A DNA stretch of 64,000 nt, from NCBI RefSeq assembly GCF_001570925.1, contig NZ_BCSP01000005.1, positions 62,001-126,000 of the forward strand, written 5' to 3'. The stretch comes from [Zimmermannella] bifida NBRC 103089. GTDB taxonomy: Bacteria; Actinomycetota; Actinomycetes; Actinomycetales; Microbacteriaceae. The notes beneath the pieces are model-generated. The model saw only the letters and a list, made by a program, of their open reading frames with translations, ran no database searches and had not been told where the DNA came from. Below are positions 1 through 7,627 of the stretch, one piece after another. The position numbers and the translations under genes are program-made. Within the stretch, counting starts at the first letter, position 1; each line of letters opens with the position of its first letter.

Positions 1-754
1 CCGTGATCGCGACGTTGCCGAGACCGAGGCTTGCGGCACGAGGGCCGGCACCCTGGCTGTTCCACGTGTTCATGGCCATGTGGTGGTGGTAGCCGCCGGC
101 CGACACGAACAAGGCGCTCGAGATCTGGTCAAAGGTCACGTCGAACCCGATCGCGTTGACGTAGAAATCGCGAGCCCGGGCGATGTCACCAACCTGCAGG
201 TGAACGTGACCAACGACGCCCGGCTGTACTTCGGCGCGGTCAACGTCGGCCTCGACCAGGTGGCGGGTCAGGTAGGCCTTCGGGTCGAGGTAGAGCGTGT
301 CCATCTGCGTTTGCCCATTGATGATGGTCCAGGATGCGCGGGGTCGGTCGCGGTAGAGCTCGATACCGTTTCCCTCAGGGTCAGTGAAATAGAAGGCTTC
401 GCTCACGAGGTGGTCGCTGGCACCAGCAAATAGACTGCGCGGGTCGCGAGCTGCGCGGTACGCGGTTGCGGCGAGGCTCGCTTCGTTGTCAAACAGGAAA
501 GCGCTGTGAAAGAGCCCTGCTGCCCGGCGGTTGGCAAGTGGTAGATCGCGCTGTTCAATCAGGCGCACCATCGGCACATTGCCGCGTCCGAGGACGCGAC
601 GTAGCGAGCCGGATGCGGTGGATTCTTCGAGCGGCTCGAGTGCGAGTGCCTGTTCGTAGTACGAGCTCATGTTCTCGAGGTTGCCGACGAGCAGCGTGAC
701 CGTGTCCATGTGCGTGTCAGCGGCAATTCGCTCGGGTGCAGCGGCGGAAGTCAT
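1..754 (-). CDS. VOC-family (glyoxalase/dioxygenase-like) protein, partial
   Basis: Reading the minus strand from an ATG at 754, an uninterrupted frame of 251 codons runs off the left edge, so the C-terminus is missing. A Shine-Dalgarno-like AAAGG lies six bases before the start. The product has two vicinal-oxygen-chelate modules. The first begins MDTVTLLVGNLENMSSYYEQ and ends FTDPEGNGIELYRDRPR. The second begins GVVGHVHLQVGDIARARDFY and contains GGYHHHMAMNTW. This arrangement matches CatE-like metal-dependent extradiol dioxygenase/glyoxalase proteins of soil bacteria. His and Glu residues in those motifs are the expected metal ligands. It is divergent from the secretion cassette starting at 911. 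The substrate cannot be told from sequence. Confidence 0.85.
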   Translation of the reverse strand, partial: MTSAAAPERIAADTHMDTVTLLVGNLENMSSYYEQALALEPLEESTASGSLRRVLGRGNVPMVRLIEQRDLPLANRRAAGLFHSAFLFDNEASLAATAYRAARDPRSLFAGASDHLVSEAFYFTDPEGNGIELYRDRPRASWTIINGQTQMDTLYLDPKAYLTRHLVEADVDRAEVQPGVVGHVHLQVGDIARARDFYVNAIGFDVTFDQISSALFVSAGGYHHHMAMNTWNSQGAGPRAASLGLGNVAIT

Positions 755-910
755 GAGGAGCCTTTCATCGAATCGTCTGCGTGCAGCAAGGCACATTCCA
801 GGATTCGACCAGGCTTTGAGCGGGGCATTCGGGTCATTCTCTGGGTGGATTCCGCTTCGAAACTGTCGATTCGCCTCGCGGATGAAACATGCAGTTTTTA
901 CACTTCCGGG

Positions 911-1354
911 GTGACTTCTGCAGATAACCAATTGTTCAACGATCCCGAAGCAATGCGTCGCCGCGTCGCCGAGCAAATCGAACAGGCGCAGCAGCGTGCC
1001 GAGAAAATGACTGATTTCACCGACCGGCTCAAGGCGCTCGAAGCGGAAGCGACGACCCCTCACGATGATGTTTGGGTGCGCGTAAATTCCGCCGGGCTGT
1101 TGCTGGATATTGCGTTCTCTGACCGGGCCCTCGAAGGTACTGCCGATCAGCTTTCGGCAATGGTGAAGCAGGTTTACCAGGATGCACAGCGCAAGGTCGC
1201 GCAGGCAGCCGTGGAATTTGCACAGCAGGAGATGGGTGACGACATCGCTGGGCGTATGCGCGGCGATTATGAATCGCGCCTAGGCGAACTAGACGAGGAC
1301 GACGACACTGACGACTACCGTGACGGACTGCGAGGAATGCAATGGAACCGCTAA
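911..1354 (+). CDS. YbaB/EbfC-like protein of the type VII secretion cassette
   Basis: I place the start at GTG 911, giving 147 residues beginning MTSADNQLFNDPEAMRRRVA; the longer open frame upstream overlaps the divergent neighbour. The protein has an N-terminal helical coil (about 10-48), a short beta segment (VWVRVNSAGLLLDIAFS, about 54-70) and a second helix (about 74-108), the YbaB/EbfC nucleoid-associated fold. Its tail is very acidic (about 124-136). Small YbaB-like proteins are common first genes of actinobacterial ESX-target cassettes. The next gene starts 13 bases before this one ends, which implies translational coupling. DNA binding is inferred from the family only. Confidence 0.75.
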   Translation: MTSADNQLFNDPEAMRRRVAEQIEQAQQRAEKMTDFTDRLKALEAEATTPHDDVWVRVNSAGLLLDIAFSDRALEGTADQLSAMVKQVYQDAQRKVAQAAVEFAQQEMGDDIAGRMRGDYESRLGELDEDDDTDDYRDGLRGMQWNR

Positions 1355-1674
1355 ACGTAAGCCCTGACCGACTACGAACTCAAGCAACTCACGCGCGAAC
1401 CGGATCCGCTGCGATTGGTGAAGCCCAGTCAGCGATCGGCTCGATGAACCTCACCGGCGGGGCCTTCGGCATCATGTGTTCATTCCTCGTCCCACCAGCC
1501 ATGCTCGTCACCGGCGCCGCGTCGCTCATGCTTGCAAGCGCCAAGGGCATGCTCGATCGCGAAGCGACTGCACTCGACGAGACTGCAGGCGACTTCGAAT
1601 CCACCGACTCGAACCGCGAAGGTCACTTCAACTCAGCCGACACGGGTGAGAACACCTCGGGAGCGTACCGCTGA
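1342..1674 (+). CDS. EspC-like type VII secretion target protein
   Basis: This 110-residue protein starts LNVSPDRLRTQA and carries a conserved central apolar stretch (AFGIMCSFLVPPAMLVTGAA, 41-60) followed by a long helix. It ends with GDFESTD (83-89), which resembles the Y/F-x-x-x-D export signal of ESX substrates. These features fit the EspC family of type VII secretion targets, helical-hairpin proteins exported alone or with a large partner toxin. It overlaps the YbaB-like gene upstream, and its stop codon overlaps the ATG of the toxin gene by one base, so the three are almost certainly one operon. Export is inferred; no secretion machinery gene lies in this window. Confidence 0.75.
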   Translation: MEPLNVSPDRLRTQATHARTGSAAIGEAQSAIGSMNLTGGAFGIMCSFLVPPAMLVTGAASLMLASAKGMLDREATALDETAGDFESTDSNREGHFNSADTGENTSGAYR

Positions 1675-3539
1675 TGACTTCAGACCTCGTTGCTGCCCCG
1701 GTTGATGTGTCTTCGCCATTTGGCGGTCTGCTGGTAATTGAATCTGGTGCTGATCTTGCCGAAGCAATCGGCAATGGTGACTGGGCGATGGGTGTGCTTG
1801 CCGGTGCCGGTTTTGCCTTGGACGCAGTTGCGACCGTGATCGACCCACTCGGTTCGGTTATCGCGATGGGGATTGGTTGGGTGCTCGAACATGTCGAGCC
1901 ACTCAAGTCGTGGTTTAACGAACTCACCGGTGATGCCGGCGAAGTTGCCGGGTTCGCACAGACGTGGGCGAACATCGGAACCCACCTGCAGACTGCCGGT
2001 CAAGAACTCTTGAACTCGCTCAATGAGGTGCAGGACCTCACCGGCGAGACCATGAACGCGTACCGTCAGCTTCATACGGACGCGGCAAATCACGTGATCG
2101 CGGCTGGTGGCTGGTCGAACGGAATTAGTGGCGGCATGCAGGCCGCGTCGACAATTGTGCAGATTGTGCACGAAGTGACCCGTGATGCACTGTCCGAGGT
2201 TGTGGGCACCGCAATTTCAGCTGCGATTGAAACGGCTTGCACATTTGGACTGGCAACGCCGCTGGCGATTTCGCAGGTTACGACCAAAGTTGCGGCGTTG
2301 TCGGCCAAGGTTGGCCGCTATGTTGACGATCTCTTGGCCTCGATTCGCAAGCTTTCGAAGCACCTGGATGAGCTCATGGCGCTTATTGAGAAGGCTGCGG
2401 GTGCGTTCCAGTCGGCAGTTCGCGGCGGCAACGGGGGCCCAATTCCTGCGACTGCAGGTGGTCCAAACGCTCCGGGGTCGACGTCAAATCCGAATGCACC
2501 CTCGACGCCCGGCGGCTCGTCAAGTGGACCATCGACTCCGGGCGGGGCACCAAGCGGTCCAGCAACGCCAGGCGGATCAACATCCCCGAGCTCGCAAGAT
2601 TCGCCAACACCAGACCAGCCGGCGAACCCTGACGGGCCATCATCGACTGACGCAGCGGGTAGCTCGAATGCGCCAGACTCAACGCACCCCTCCGACGCGA
2701 AACCGGACGCTGCAGAGGGGGTGGAGTCGCCAAACTCATCCGAGGCGGCTTCGACGCCTCCGGAAACGACCCCTAATCGGGGAGACCGAGAACGGCTTTA
2801 CGATGACGGCAACATTCCTGAGGATTTGAAGGAGCATGCGAATGCACGTCAAGAAGCTGTCGATACCGCAACCGAGACACAACAACGGTTTGACGAAGAC
2901 CTAGGTGCGTTCAACAAGAGCCTCAACGAAGCAGGGTTGGGGGATATCGAAGCGAACCCTAAGGATTTCACCCAAAGAAACATTGATCGTACGGTAACGA
3001 AATACCAAGACCAGCTCGAAGACTATCCAGAGCTTCAAGAACAGTTCGATGACCTTCGGGACCTGCAGGCCGAAAGGCGCGAGGCGTTGGCAAATCAGCG
3101 CGACGCAGGTGAGGCGTTTGGTGAAGCAGCAGGTGAGGTAGCCGCTCGAGAGCACGGATTGGAGCCGGTCCTGACAGATCGCAATGCAGGGACTGGAACA
3201 TTTGATCAGGTTTATAAGAGCCCGGATAATAGCTCTCTGGTCATTCAAGAGGCTAAGGGGCCATCAGCAAGCCTCGGTCCTCGAGACGCTGTCATCGACG
3301 GGGTGAAGGTTGAAACTAGGCAAGGGTCTGAGGCGTATCTCTACGATGTATTACGTCACGATGAGGGGCTCCGGCAGGCGGTTCTGAACGATGAAAAGTT
3401 GGCTCAGGGTCTGCTTGACGGCTCTACGAAGCTTGAGTATCGGATGGTGAAGCCAAATGCAGATGGCGTAGTGACGATCACGAACTTCGAGATTGACACA
3501 AATAAAATGGACATTGAGGGATGGCTGACCGGTAAATAA
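1674..3539 (+). CDS. Polymorphic toxin with C-terminal PD-(D/E)XK-type nuclease domain
   Basis: This 621-residue protein has three parts. Residues 1-250 are alpha-helical with apolar segments, as in WXG100/LXG-type targeting regions, although no canonical WXG motif is present. Residues 250-370 form a low-complexity linker with repeated TPGG units rich in Pro, Ser, Gly and Asp. Residues 370-621 begin with a charged coiled coil (375-490) and end with a compact domain from about 497. That domain contains GTGTFDQVYK (D511), LVIQEAKGP (E526-x-K528) and RQGSEAYL (549-556). An Asp followed by a beta-strand E-x-K and a Q-G-x3-Y helix is typical of restriction-endonuclease-fold toxins. I infer a secreted DNase (or RNase) aimed at competing bacteria. 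GC drops to about 47% in a sampled 60-base stretch of the tip, against 60% in the N-terminal part, which fits tip exchange. Confidence 0.8.
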   Translation: MTSDLVAAPVDVSSPFGGLLVIESGADLAEAIGNGDWAMGVLAGAGFALDAVATVIDPLGSVIAMGIGWVLEHVEPLKSWFNELTGDAGEVAGFAQTWANIGTHLQTAGQELLNSLNEVQDLTGETMNAYRQLHTDAANHVIAAGGWSNGISGGMQAASTIVQIVHEVTRDALSEVVGTAISAAIETACTFGLATPLAISQVTTKVAALSAKVGRYVDDLLASIRKLSKHLDELMALIEKAAGAFQSAVRGGNGGPIPATAGGPNAPGSTSNPNAPSTPGGSSSGPSTPGGAPSGPATPGGSTSPSSQDSPTPDQPANPDGPSSTDAAGSSNAPDSTHPSDAKPDAAEGVESPNSSEAASTPPETTPNRGDRERLYDDGNIPEDLKEHANARQEAVDTATETQQRFDEDLGAFNKSLNEAGLGDIEANPKDFTQRNIDRTVTKYQDQLEDYPELQEQFDDLRDLQAERREALANQRDAGEAFGEAAGEVAAREHGLEPVLTDRNAGTGTFDQVYKSPDNSSLVIQEAKGPSASLGPRDAVIDGVKVETRQGSEAYLYDVLRHDEGLRQAVLNDEKLAQGLLDGSTKLEYRMVKPNADGVVTITNFEIDTNKMDIEGWLTGK

Positions 3540-3579
3540 GTCTGCGTGACGGATATAAATGAACATGAGGTGGTAGGAA

Positions 3580-4083
3580 ATGTCGAATATTAACGTGGTA
3601 TCTGTAACTGAGCTCAGGCCAGTCCTTGAAGCACTGGACGAATACGAATGGCCGGTACCCTTTGACTCCGCGGACGGCCTGTTTCAGCGTCTCGGGTGGG
3701 AAAGGCAGCGTAAAAAGGGTGGTAGGACAAACTTCGCGGTGTCAAAACCATTTGTTGCTATCGGTGATCTTCACGGTGAACTTTCGCGAATCGAGTTTCG
3801 TGTATCCGACACCTATCCGGAGGCGACTGCCGAGGTAAAAGCGTCAATGCTGACGAAAGTTGAAGAACTCCGAGGTGTAGTTACGGAGGTGGTCGGTTTT
3901 GGTCCAACTGGCGCTCCTTGGACAGTTCCCGGGTATGTCTGGGACTTTGCTGATGGGCGTCAGATTCAGCTGAAAGCAATTGATCGCCTCATCGAGCTTC
4001 AGTACTGGTCGAAACGGTACGCAGATATTGAGCGTGCTGAACGGCGACAGCATGTCGACCCGGATAAGAACCTTGAACCGTAA
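3580..4083 (+). CDS. Probable immunity protein to the adjacent nuclease toxin
   Basis: The product has 167 residues, no signal peptide and no membrane segment, and is charged. It follows the toxin after 40 bases and has the purine-rich GAGGTGG before its ATG. Motifs shared with the broken paralogue downstream are LGW (about 38-40), a GGRTNF turn, SRIEFRVSDT, GFGPTGAPW, WDFADGRQIQL and a final D-P-x-x-N-L. The position directly behind a polymorphic toxin and the presence of a tandem paralogue are the usual signs of an immunity gene. It may belong to a family of actinobacterial unknown-function proteins found near type VII toxins (possibly DUF6301, not verified). The protein would bind and block the nuclease in the cytoplasm. 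Confidence 0.65.
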   Translation: MSNINVVSVTELRPVLEALDEYEWPVPFDSADGLFQRLGWERQRKKGGRTNFAVSKPFVAIGDLHGELSRIEFRVSDTYPEATAEVKASMLTKVEELRGVVTEVVGFGPTGAPWTVPGYVWDFADGRQIQLKAIDRLIELQYWSKRYADIERAERRQHVDPDKNLEP

Positions 4084-4099
4084 ATAACCGAGACAGGGA

Positions 4100-4591
4100 A
4101 TGAACGAGTTCAAGCCCTATTCGAGTTGTTGCTTCGCCGACGGTTCAGGGGATTCCGCGCGAGAAGCGGTATGAGCCGTATTGGAAGCGCTCGGCTGGAC
4201 GAAAGAACGGCGACGGGGCGGAAAGACCTCTTTCCCGATCAACTTGCCGATGGTGTCGGTAGGTGAACTCCGTGGCAACGTTTCCAAGATTCGATTCCGG
4301 ATCTCGGACACGATCGCCAAACGTGGTGAGGCAACGAGCGAGGCGGTTCGGCAAGCATTTCCTGAAGCCGTCTCACGCATTGCCAGCTGTCTAGGGTTCG
4401 AGCCAACGGGTAAGCCCTGGGTGGATGAAGGTGCTGATTGGGACTTCGAGAACGGCAGCCAAGTGCGACTGTTGATCGGTGAAAACATGCTTGAGATCCA
4501 AGTTCGTTCAAAAGAAATCGCTGACAACGAGCGTTGGGAGCGCAGCCGAGGCATCGATCCTTCGGACAACCTTGCCAACCGTCCCGAGTAG
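4100..4591 (+). pseudogene. Interrupted paralogue of the immunity gene
   Basis: From ATG 4100 the frame reads MNEFKPYSSCCFADGSGDSA, then meets TGA at 4172-4174. The same frame resumes and from TTG 4181 gives 136 residues, LEALGWTKERRRGGKTSF onward. This matches the preceding gene along its length: LGW, GG-R/K-T-x-F, GEL-x-G-x-x-S-x-I-x-FR, SDT, GF-x-PTG-x-PW, WDF-x-N/D-G. The N-terminal 35-40 residues of the intact copy are missing or scrambled. Either the gene is dead, or a shortened protein is made from TTG 4181, which lacks a clear ribosome site. I read it as an orphan immunity copy left from an earlier toxin tip. Confidence 0.6.
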
Positions 4592-4703
4592 AAGCGTCCA
4601 AGTTTGCGAATAGGTAGCCGCTAGTAAACAGCGGGGATGCATCTCATATCGGAGTTTCGATAAATCTCCACACTCAAACTCAAATCCGTGCTCGACGCAC
4701 GGC

Positions 4704-5282
4704 ATGAATTTGCCCGACCAATTCCATCCGCAACTGCAGAAGAAATTACTGGAAGCTCGGATGGACTCGACAGCGCAATACAGGTTGCGGCCAGATGCCG
4801 TTGAAAGCGAGGACTCCGTGAACGCTTGGGACCCGACACACTGTCTCGAGGTTAATGGCTCATCCATTAATGAGATCTCGCCATTGCTTGGGGCCGAACG
4901 TGTAGTTCGCCGTGCACCGACGTTGCTCGATGGACGGTCGCAGTTTGCGATCTCGCTGTGGCGTTTGCCTGAAGGTAAGCGGCTTTGGGATGAACGCCCA
5001 GGCGGTTGGCCTGTTCATTTTGTGCAAGCCGCTGGTAGTGCTGAACGCATGATGATTGAGGTGGCGCTCGACGATGTCAGCGGAGATTGGCACCTGTACC
5101 GATTGGGGCATGCGGAAAGCGGTGAGGGTGAAATCGAAGTCGCCGAAATTGAATGGGGAGAGCGAACAGATCACGTAGCAGCGAACGAAATGTTTGACGC
5201 AACTGAAGCGGGCGACATCTTCTGGCACTATTACGAAAACGGCAATGTGCCTTCCAAATTTCAGCTAAACGAGATCGAGTAA
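4704..5282 (+). CDS. Acidic protein of unknown function, candidate immunity factor
   Basis: I do not recognise this 192-residue protein. It is soluble and acidic, with many aromatic residues (RLPEGKRLWDERPGGWPVHF; GDWHLYRLG; GDIFWHYYENGNVPSKF) and a beta-rich pattern. It shares no clear motif with the two immunity copies upstream. An alternative start at ATG 4761 has a better ribosome site (GGAAG six bases before) and would give 173 residues. Its place at the distal end of the toxin cassette, on the same strand and with similar composition, suggests a third immunity gene, but that is inference from context only. Confidence 0.5.
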   Translation: MNLPDQFHPQLQKKLLEARMDSTAQYRLRPDAVESEDSVNAWDPTHCLEVNGSSINEISPLLGAERVVRRAPTLLDGRSQFAISLWRLPEGKRLWDERPGGWPVHFVQAAGSAERMMIEVALDDVSGDWHLYRLGHAESGEGEIEVAEIEWGERTDHVAANEMFDATEAGDIFWHYYENGNVPSKFQLNEIE

Positions 5283-5448
5283 TCGCGTTTATCCGTAAAG
5301 GCCGCTAACCGTTTCGAGCGCATTTGGACAAGTGCAGACTTCGAAGTAATGAATTGATGTCATCCGGGCGGCCCATTTACCCGGCCGCACGTTGACGGCG
5401 AGGATACGCTGGCTGCAACGGAACCTACGCAGCAGTTGGAGTGCATCC

Positions 5449-5874
5449 ATGAACCGACGAACACTACTCGGCGCAGCGCTATTGGTGCCGCTCATCGCAT
5501 CAGGATGCGCGCCCACAGCACCTGCGCGGCCCGAGTATGAACTCGTCATCAGCGCCACGTCGTGGGGATACGGGGAAGACGGATTGCACACCACCGACCG
5601 GAAGTATGCCTTCGACGTTTCGCCAAACTCGAGTTTTTCCATCCCCGGGTTCATCGAAGACCAGCTCACCTTTACCGTTACCGAGATCCGCGACGGCGAA
5701 GTGAAATTCACGACGAGCGAACCACTGGCGCCTGGAGGGGACGCCAGTGGGCACGACTACCGAAACACGCGTACTCACTGGCGCGCGACACTGAGCACGC
5801 CGGCATCATTCGCGACGCCCAGCCTAGACGCGGGCGTGAACTACGAAGTGCACCTCGAACGAACCGGTGGCTAA
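5449..5874 (+). CDS. Small lipoprotein of unknown function
   Basis: From ATG 5449, preceded by GGAG at seven bases, the product has 141 residues. It begins with a classic lipoprotein signal: MNRR, an apolar core (TLLGAALLVPLIA) and the lipobox ASGC, so Cys20 should be lipidated and the protein anchored outside the membrane. The mature part (about 120 residues) is rich in Thr, Ser and beta-prone segments and ends EVHLERTGG. I do not recognise a domain. It stands alone between the toxin cassette and the SPFH gene. Confidence 0.75.
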   Translation: MNRRTLLGAALLVPLIASGCAPTAPARPEYELVISATSWGYGEDGLHTTDRKYAFDVSPNSSFSIPGFIEDQLTFTVTEIRDGEVKFTTSEPLAPGGDASGHDYRNTRTHWRATLSTPASFATPSLDAGVNYEVHLERTGG

Positions 5875-6083
5875 TCCCGATCGGTGCGGAATCGTGCCGT
5901 CAGCCCTGCTCCTCGTAGTTGGCGTGGATGCGAGCAGATCGTGCCGCAGTGCACGCGAACCCGCTTGGTACCGGGATTGGCCGCCGGAACGGTGAAAATC
6001 GTTCCGTCTGCTGATTGCTTGGGGCGGTCCCGTGCGCGAAAATGAACGCGATACCACCGAGAACACTGAAAGGCAGTCGAACC

Positions 6084-7061
6084 ATGGAAGACATCATCAC
6101 GCAAAGCATGGGGCTGATCGTCGCCGCCCTCGTGGTGCTGCTGCTCATCCCGCAGACGTTTGTGACCACTCGATCGGCAACGAACAAGATCATCGAACGA
6201 TTTGGAAAGTTCGTGCGTGTCACCCAGCCGGGTCTCACCGTCAAGATCCCGTTCATTGACCGCATTGCCGTGGTGATGGACCTTCGCCTGAAGCAGCTCA
6301 ACGTCATGGTCGAGAGCAAGACCAAGGACAACGTCTTCGTCAACATTCCCGTGGCCGTGCAGTACCGCCCGCTGTTCGACCGCGTGCCCGAGGCGTATTA
6401 CTCGCTGTCGGCACCCGAAGACCAGATTCGCTCGTACGTTTTCGACACCATCCGCACCACGCTCGCCGCGCTGACGCTCGACGAGGCCTACTCGAACAAG
6501 GACGCCATCGCGAACGACATTGAAAGCCGCCTGCAGCAGCAAATGGCCCAGTACGGCTACCAGATCGCGAACACGCTCGTCACTGACATTTCGCCGACCG
6601 ACCCGCGCGTGCGCGAATCCATGAACCGCATTAACGCCGCACAGCGTGAACGCGAAGCCGCAAGCGCCGAGGGTGAGGCCGTCAAGATTCGCTCGATCAA
6701 GGCTGCCGAGGCCGAGGCCGAAACGAAGCGCCTGCAGGGTGTGGGTGTTGCCAGCCAGCGCAAGGCCATCGTTGAAGGTCTGGCTGAGCAGTACGAGGTG
6801 CTCCGCAAAATCGGCATCGAAGAGTCGCCCGAGCAGCTGCTTATGATGACGCAGTACTTCGACACGCTCCGTGACATCGGTACCCAATCGCGCACCAACA
6901 CGATTTTCGTACCGTCGAACGCCGGCGGGCTGTCGAGCTCGCAGGAAGAAATTCGCAATACGCTGCTTGCGGTCGCCGCGCAGAATCAGCCGACGCCGCC
7001 GCGCCGCCGCGCCGAGTCACACACCCAGGAGTCCTTCGATGACACCGAACTCGGCGAGTAG
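6084..7061 (+). CDS. SPFH/Band 7 (stomatin-like) membrane protein
   Basis: I start this 325-residue protein at ATG 6084, which has AAGG ten bases upstream and begins MEDIITQSMGLIVAALVVLL, an N-terminal membrane anchor. The Band 7 domain follows (about 26-200) with RFGKFVRVTQPGLTVKIPFI. A long Ala/Glu/Arg coiled coil follows (RINAAQREREAASAEGEAVK, then KAAEAEAETKRLQGVGVA), as in stomatin/QmcA proteins that form membrane microdomain scaffolds. No NfeD-type partner gene sits next to it. The C-terminus is polar and Pro/Arg-rich. The exact role, such as membrane organisation or protease regulation, is not set by sequence. Confidence 0.9.
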   Translation: MEDIITQSMGLIVAALVVLLLIPQTFVTTRSATNKIIERFGKFVRVTQPGLTVKIPFIDRIAVVMDLRLKQLNVMVESKTKDNVFVNIPVAVQYRPLFDRVPEAYYSLSAPEDQIRSYVFDTIRTTLAALTLDEAYSNKDAIANDIESRLQQQMAQYGYQIANTLVTDISPTDPRVRESMNRINAAQREREAASAEGEAVKIRSIKAAEAEAETKRLQGVGVASQRKAIVEGLAEQYEVLRKIGIEESPEQLLMMTQYFDTLRDIGTQSRTNTIFVPSNAGGLSSSQEEIRNTLLAVAAQNQPTPPRRRAESHTQESFDDTELGE

Positions 7062-7091
7062 GTTTTCGCAACCGTAATTCTCGCAATCGCG

Positions 7092-7154
7092 ATGCCGCGG
7101 GCGCACACCGAATCAGTTGACATCGACTCACTGATCGGCTGGCGCTCGCGGCAT
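7092..7154. terminator. Long imperfect hairpin between convergent genes
   Basis: ATGCCGCGGGCGC (7092-7104) pairs with GCGCTCGCGGCAT (7142-7154) over 13 bp with one G-T. The interior CCGAATCAGT / ACTGATCGG extends the stem with one bulged A. It lies between the stops of the SPFH gene and the convergent DUF2200 gene, so it probably terminates both. Confidence 0.55.
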
Positions 7155-7190
7155 TTGCGTTGACGGTCGCGCCGTTGCACGCAGGCTCGG

Positions 7191-7550
7191 CTAGCTACGG
7201 GGTGCGCGCATGATCGAGGCAATCTTCTTGCCGCGCGCGAGTTCATCCACGACCTTGTCCATGTAGCGGATCTCGCGCATCAGGGTGTCGTCGATGTCTT
7301 CGACGCGCACACCACAAATCACACCGGTAATCAGTTCACGATTCGGGTTGAGCGCAGGAGCCTGCGTGAAAAATTCGCGCAGTGTCAGCGCGGCCGTTGC
7401 GTCGTCGGCCAGCTCGGATGCGGTGTACCCGGTCAGCCAGGAAAGTACCGTGTCGAGTTCGTCGCGCGTGTGCCCCTTGCGCTCAACTTTGGCGAGGTAG
7501 AGGCGGTAGATGTCGCCGAAGGGATACTCGAATACACGATCGGAATTCAT
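7191..7550 (-). CDS. DUF2200 family protein
   Basis: The 119-residue product matches DUF2200 throughout: FGDIYRLYLAKVERKGHTRD, then a WLTGY motif, FFTQAPALNPNRELITGV, CGVRVEDIDD, and RYMDKVVDELARGKKIASI near the end. The length is normal for the family. DUF2200 proteins are small cytoplasmic proteins of unknown function found widely in bacteria. The gene is divergent from the siderophore-interacting gene, with 77 bases between starts, so the iron box at 7597-7618 could touch its promoter as well. Confidence 0.9.
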   Translation of the reverse strand: MNSDRVFEYPFGDIYRLYLAKVERKGHTRDELDTVLSWLTGYTASELADDATAALTLREFFTQAPALNPNRELITGVICGVRVEDIDDTLMREIRYMDKVVDELARGKKIASIMRAPRS

Positions 7551-7596
7551 GCGCTAAGTTTGGCATAGCGGCGTATCCCGGCACCGCAAACGCTGC

Positions 7597-7618
7597 TAAG
7601 TTAGGGGAACCTAACTTA
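7597..7618. promoter_or_regulatory. Iron box (DtxR/IdeR-type operator)
   Basis: TAAGTTAGG (7597-7605), four bases, then its exact reverse complement CCTAACTTA (7610-7618). The 19-mer at 7601-7619 agrees at 14 of 19 positions with the IdeR/DtxR consensus as I recall it (TTAGGTTAGGCTAACCTAA). It lies directly before the ribosome site of the siderophore-interacting gene, where an iron-loaded repressor would block transcription. Confidence 0.75.
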
Positions 7619-7627
7619 AGGAGATTC

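Noticed and set aside
1674-3539. WXG100 signature in the toxin N-terminus
   Set aside because: Only GGWSNG and DWAMG occur. No W-x-G at the centre of a 100-residue hairpin, so I describe it as LXG-like in general terms only.
5900-6085. 61-residue minus-strand frame MVRLPFSVLGG... ending at 5900
   Set aside because: It overlaps the SPFH start, has no ribosome site that I can see and no recognisable domain; it is insufficient to call a gene.
5871-6887. 338-residue minus-strand open frame opposite the SPFH gene
   Set aside because: Composition is Arg/Val/His/Gly-rich with no recognisable motif. It is the antisense shadow of a clear Band 7 gene.
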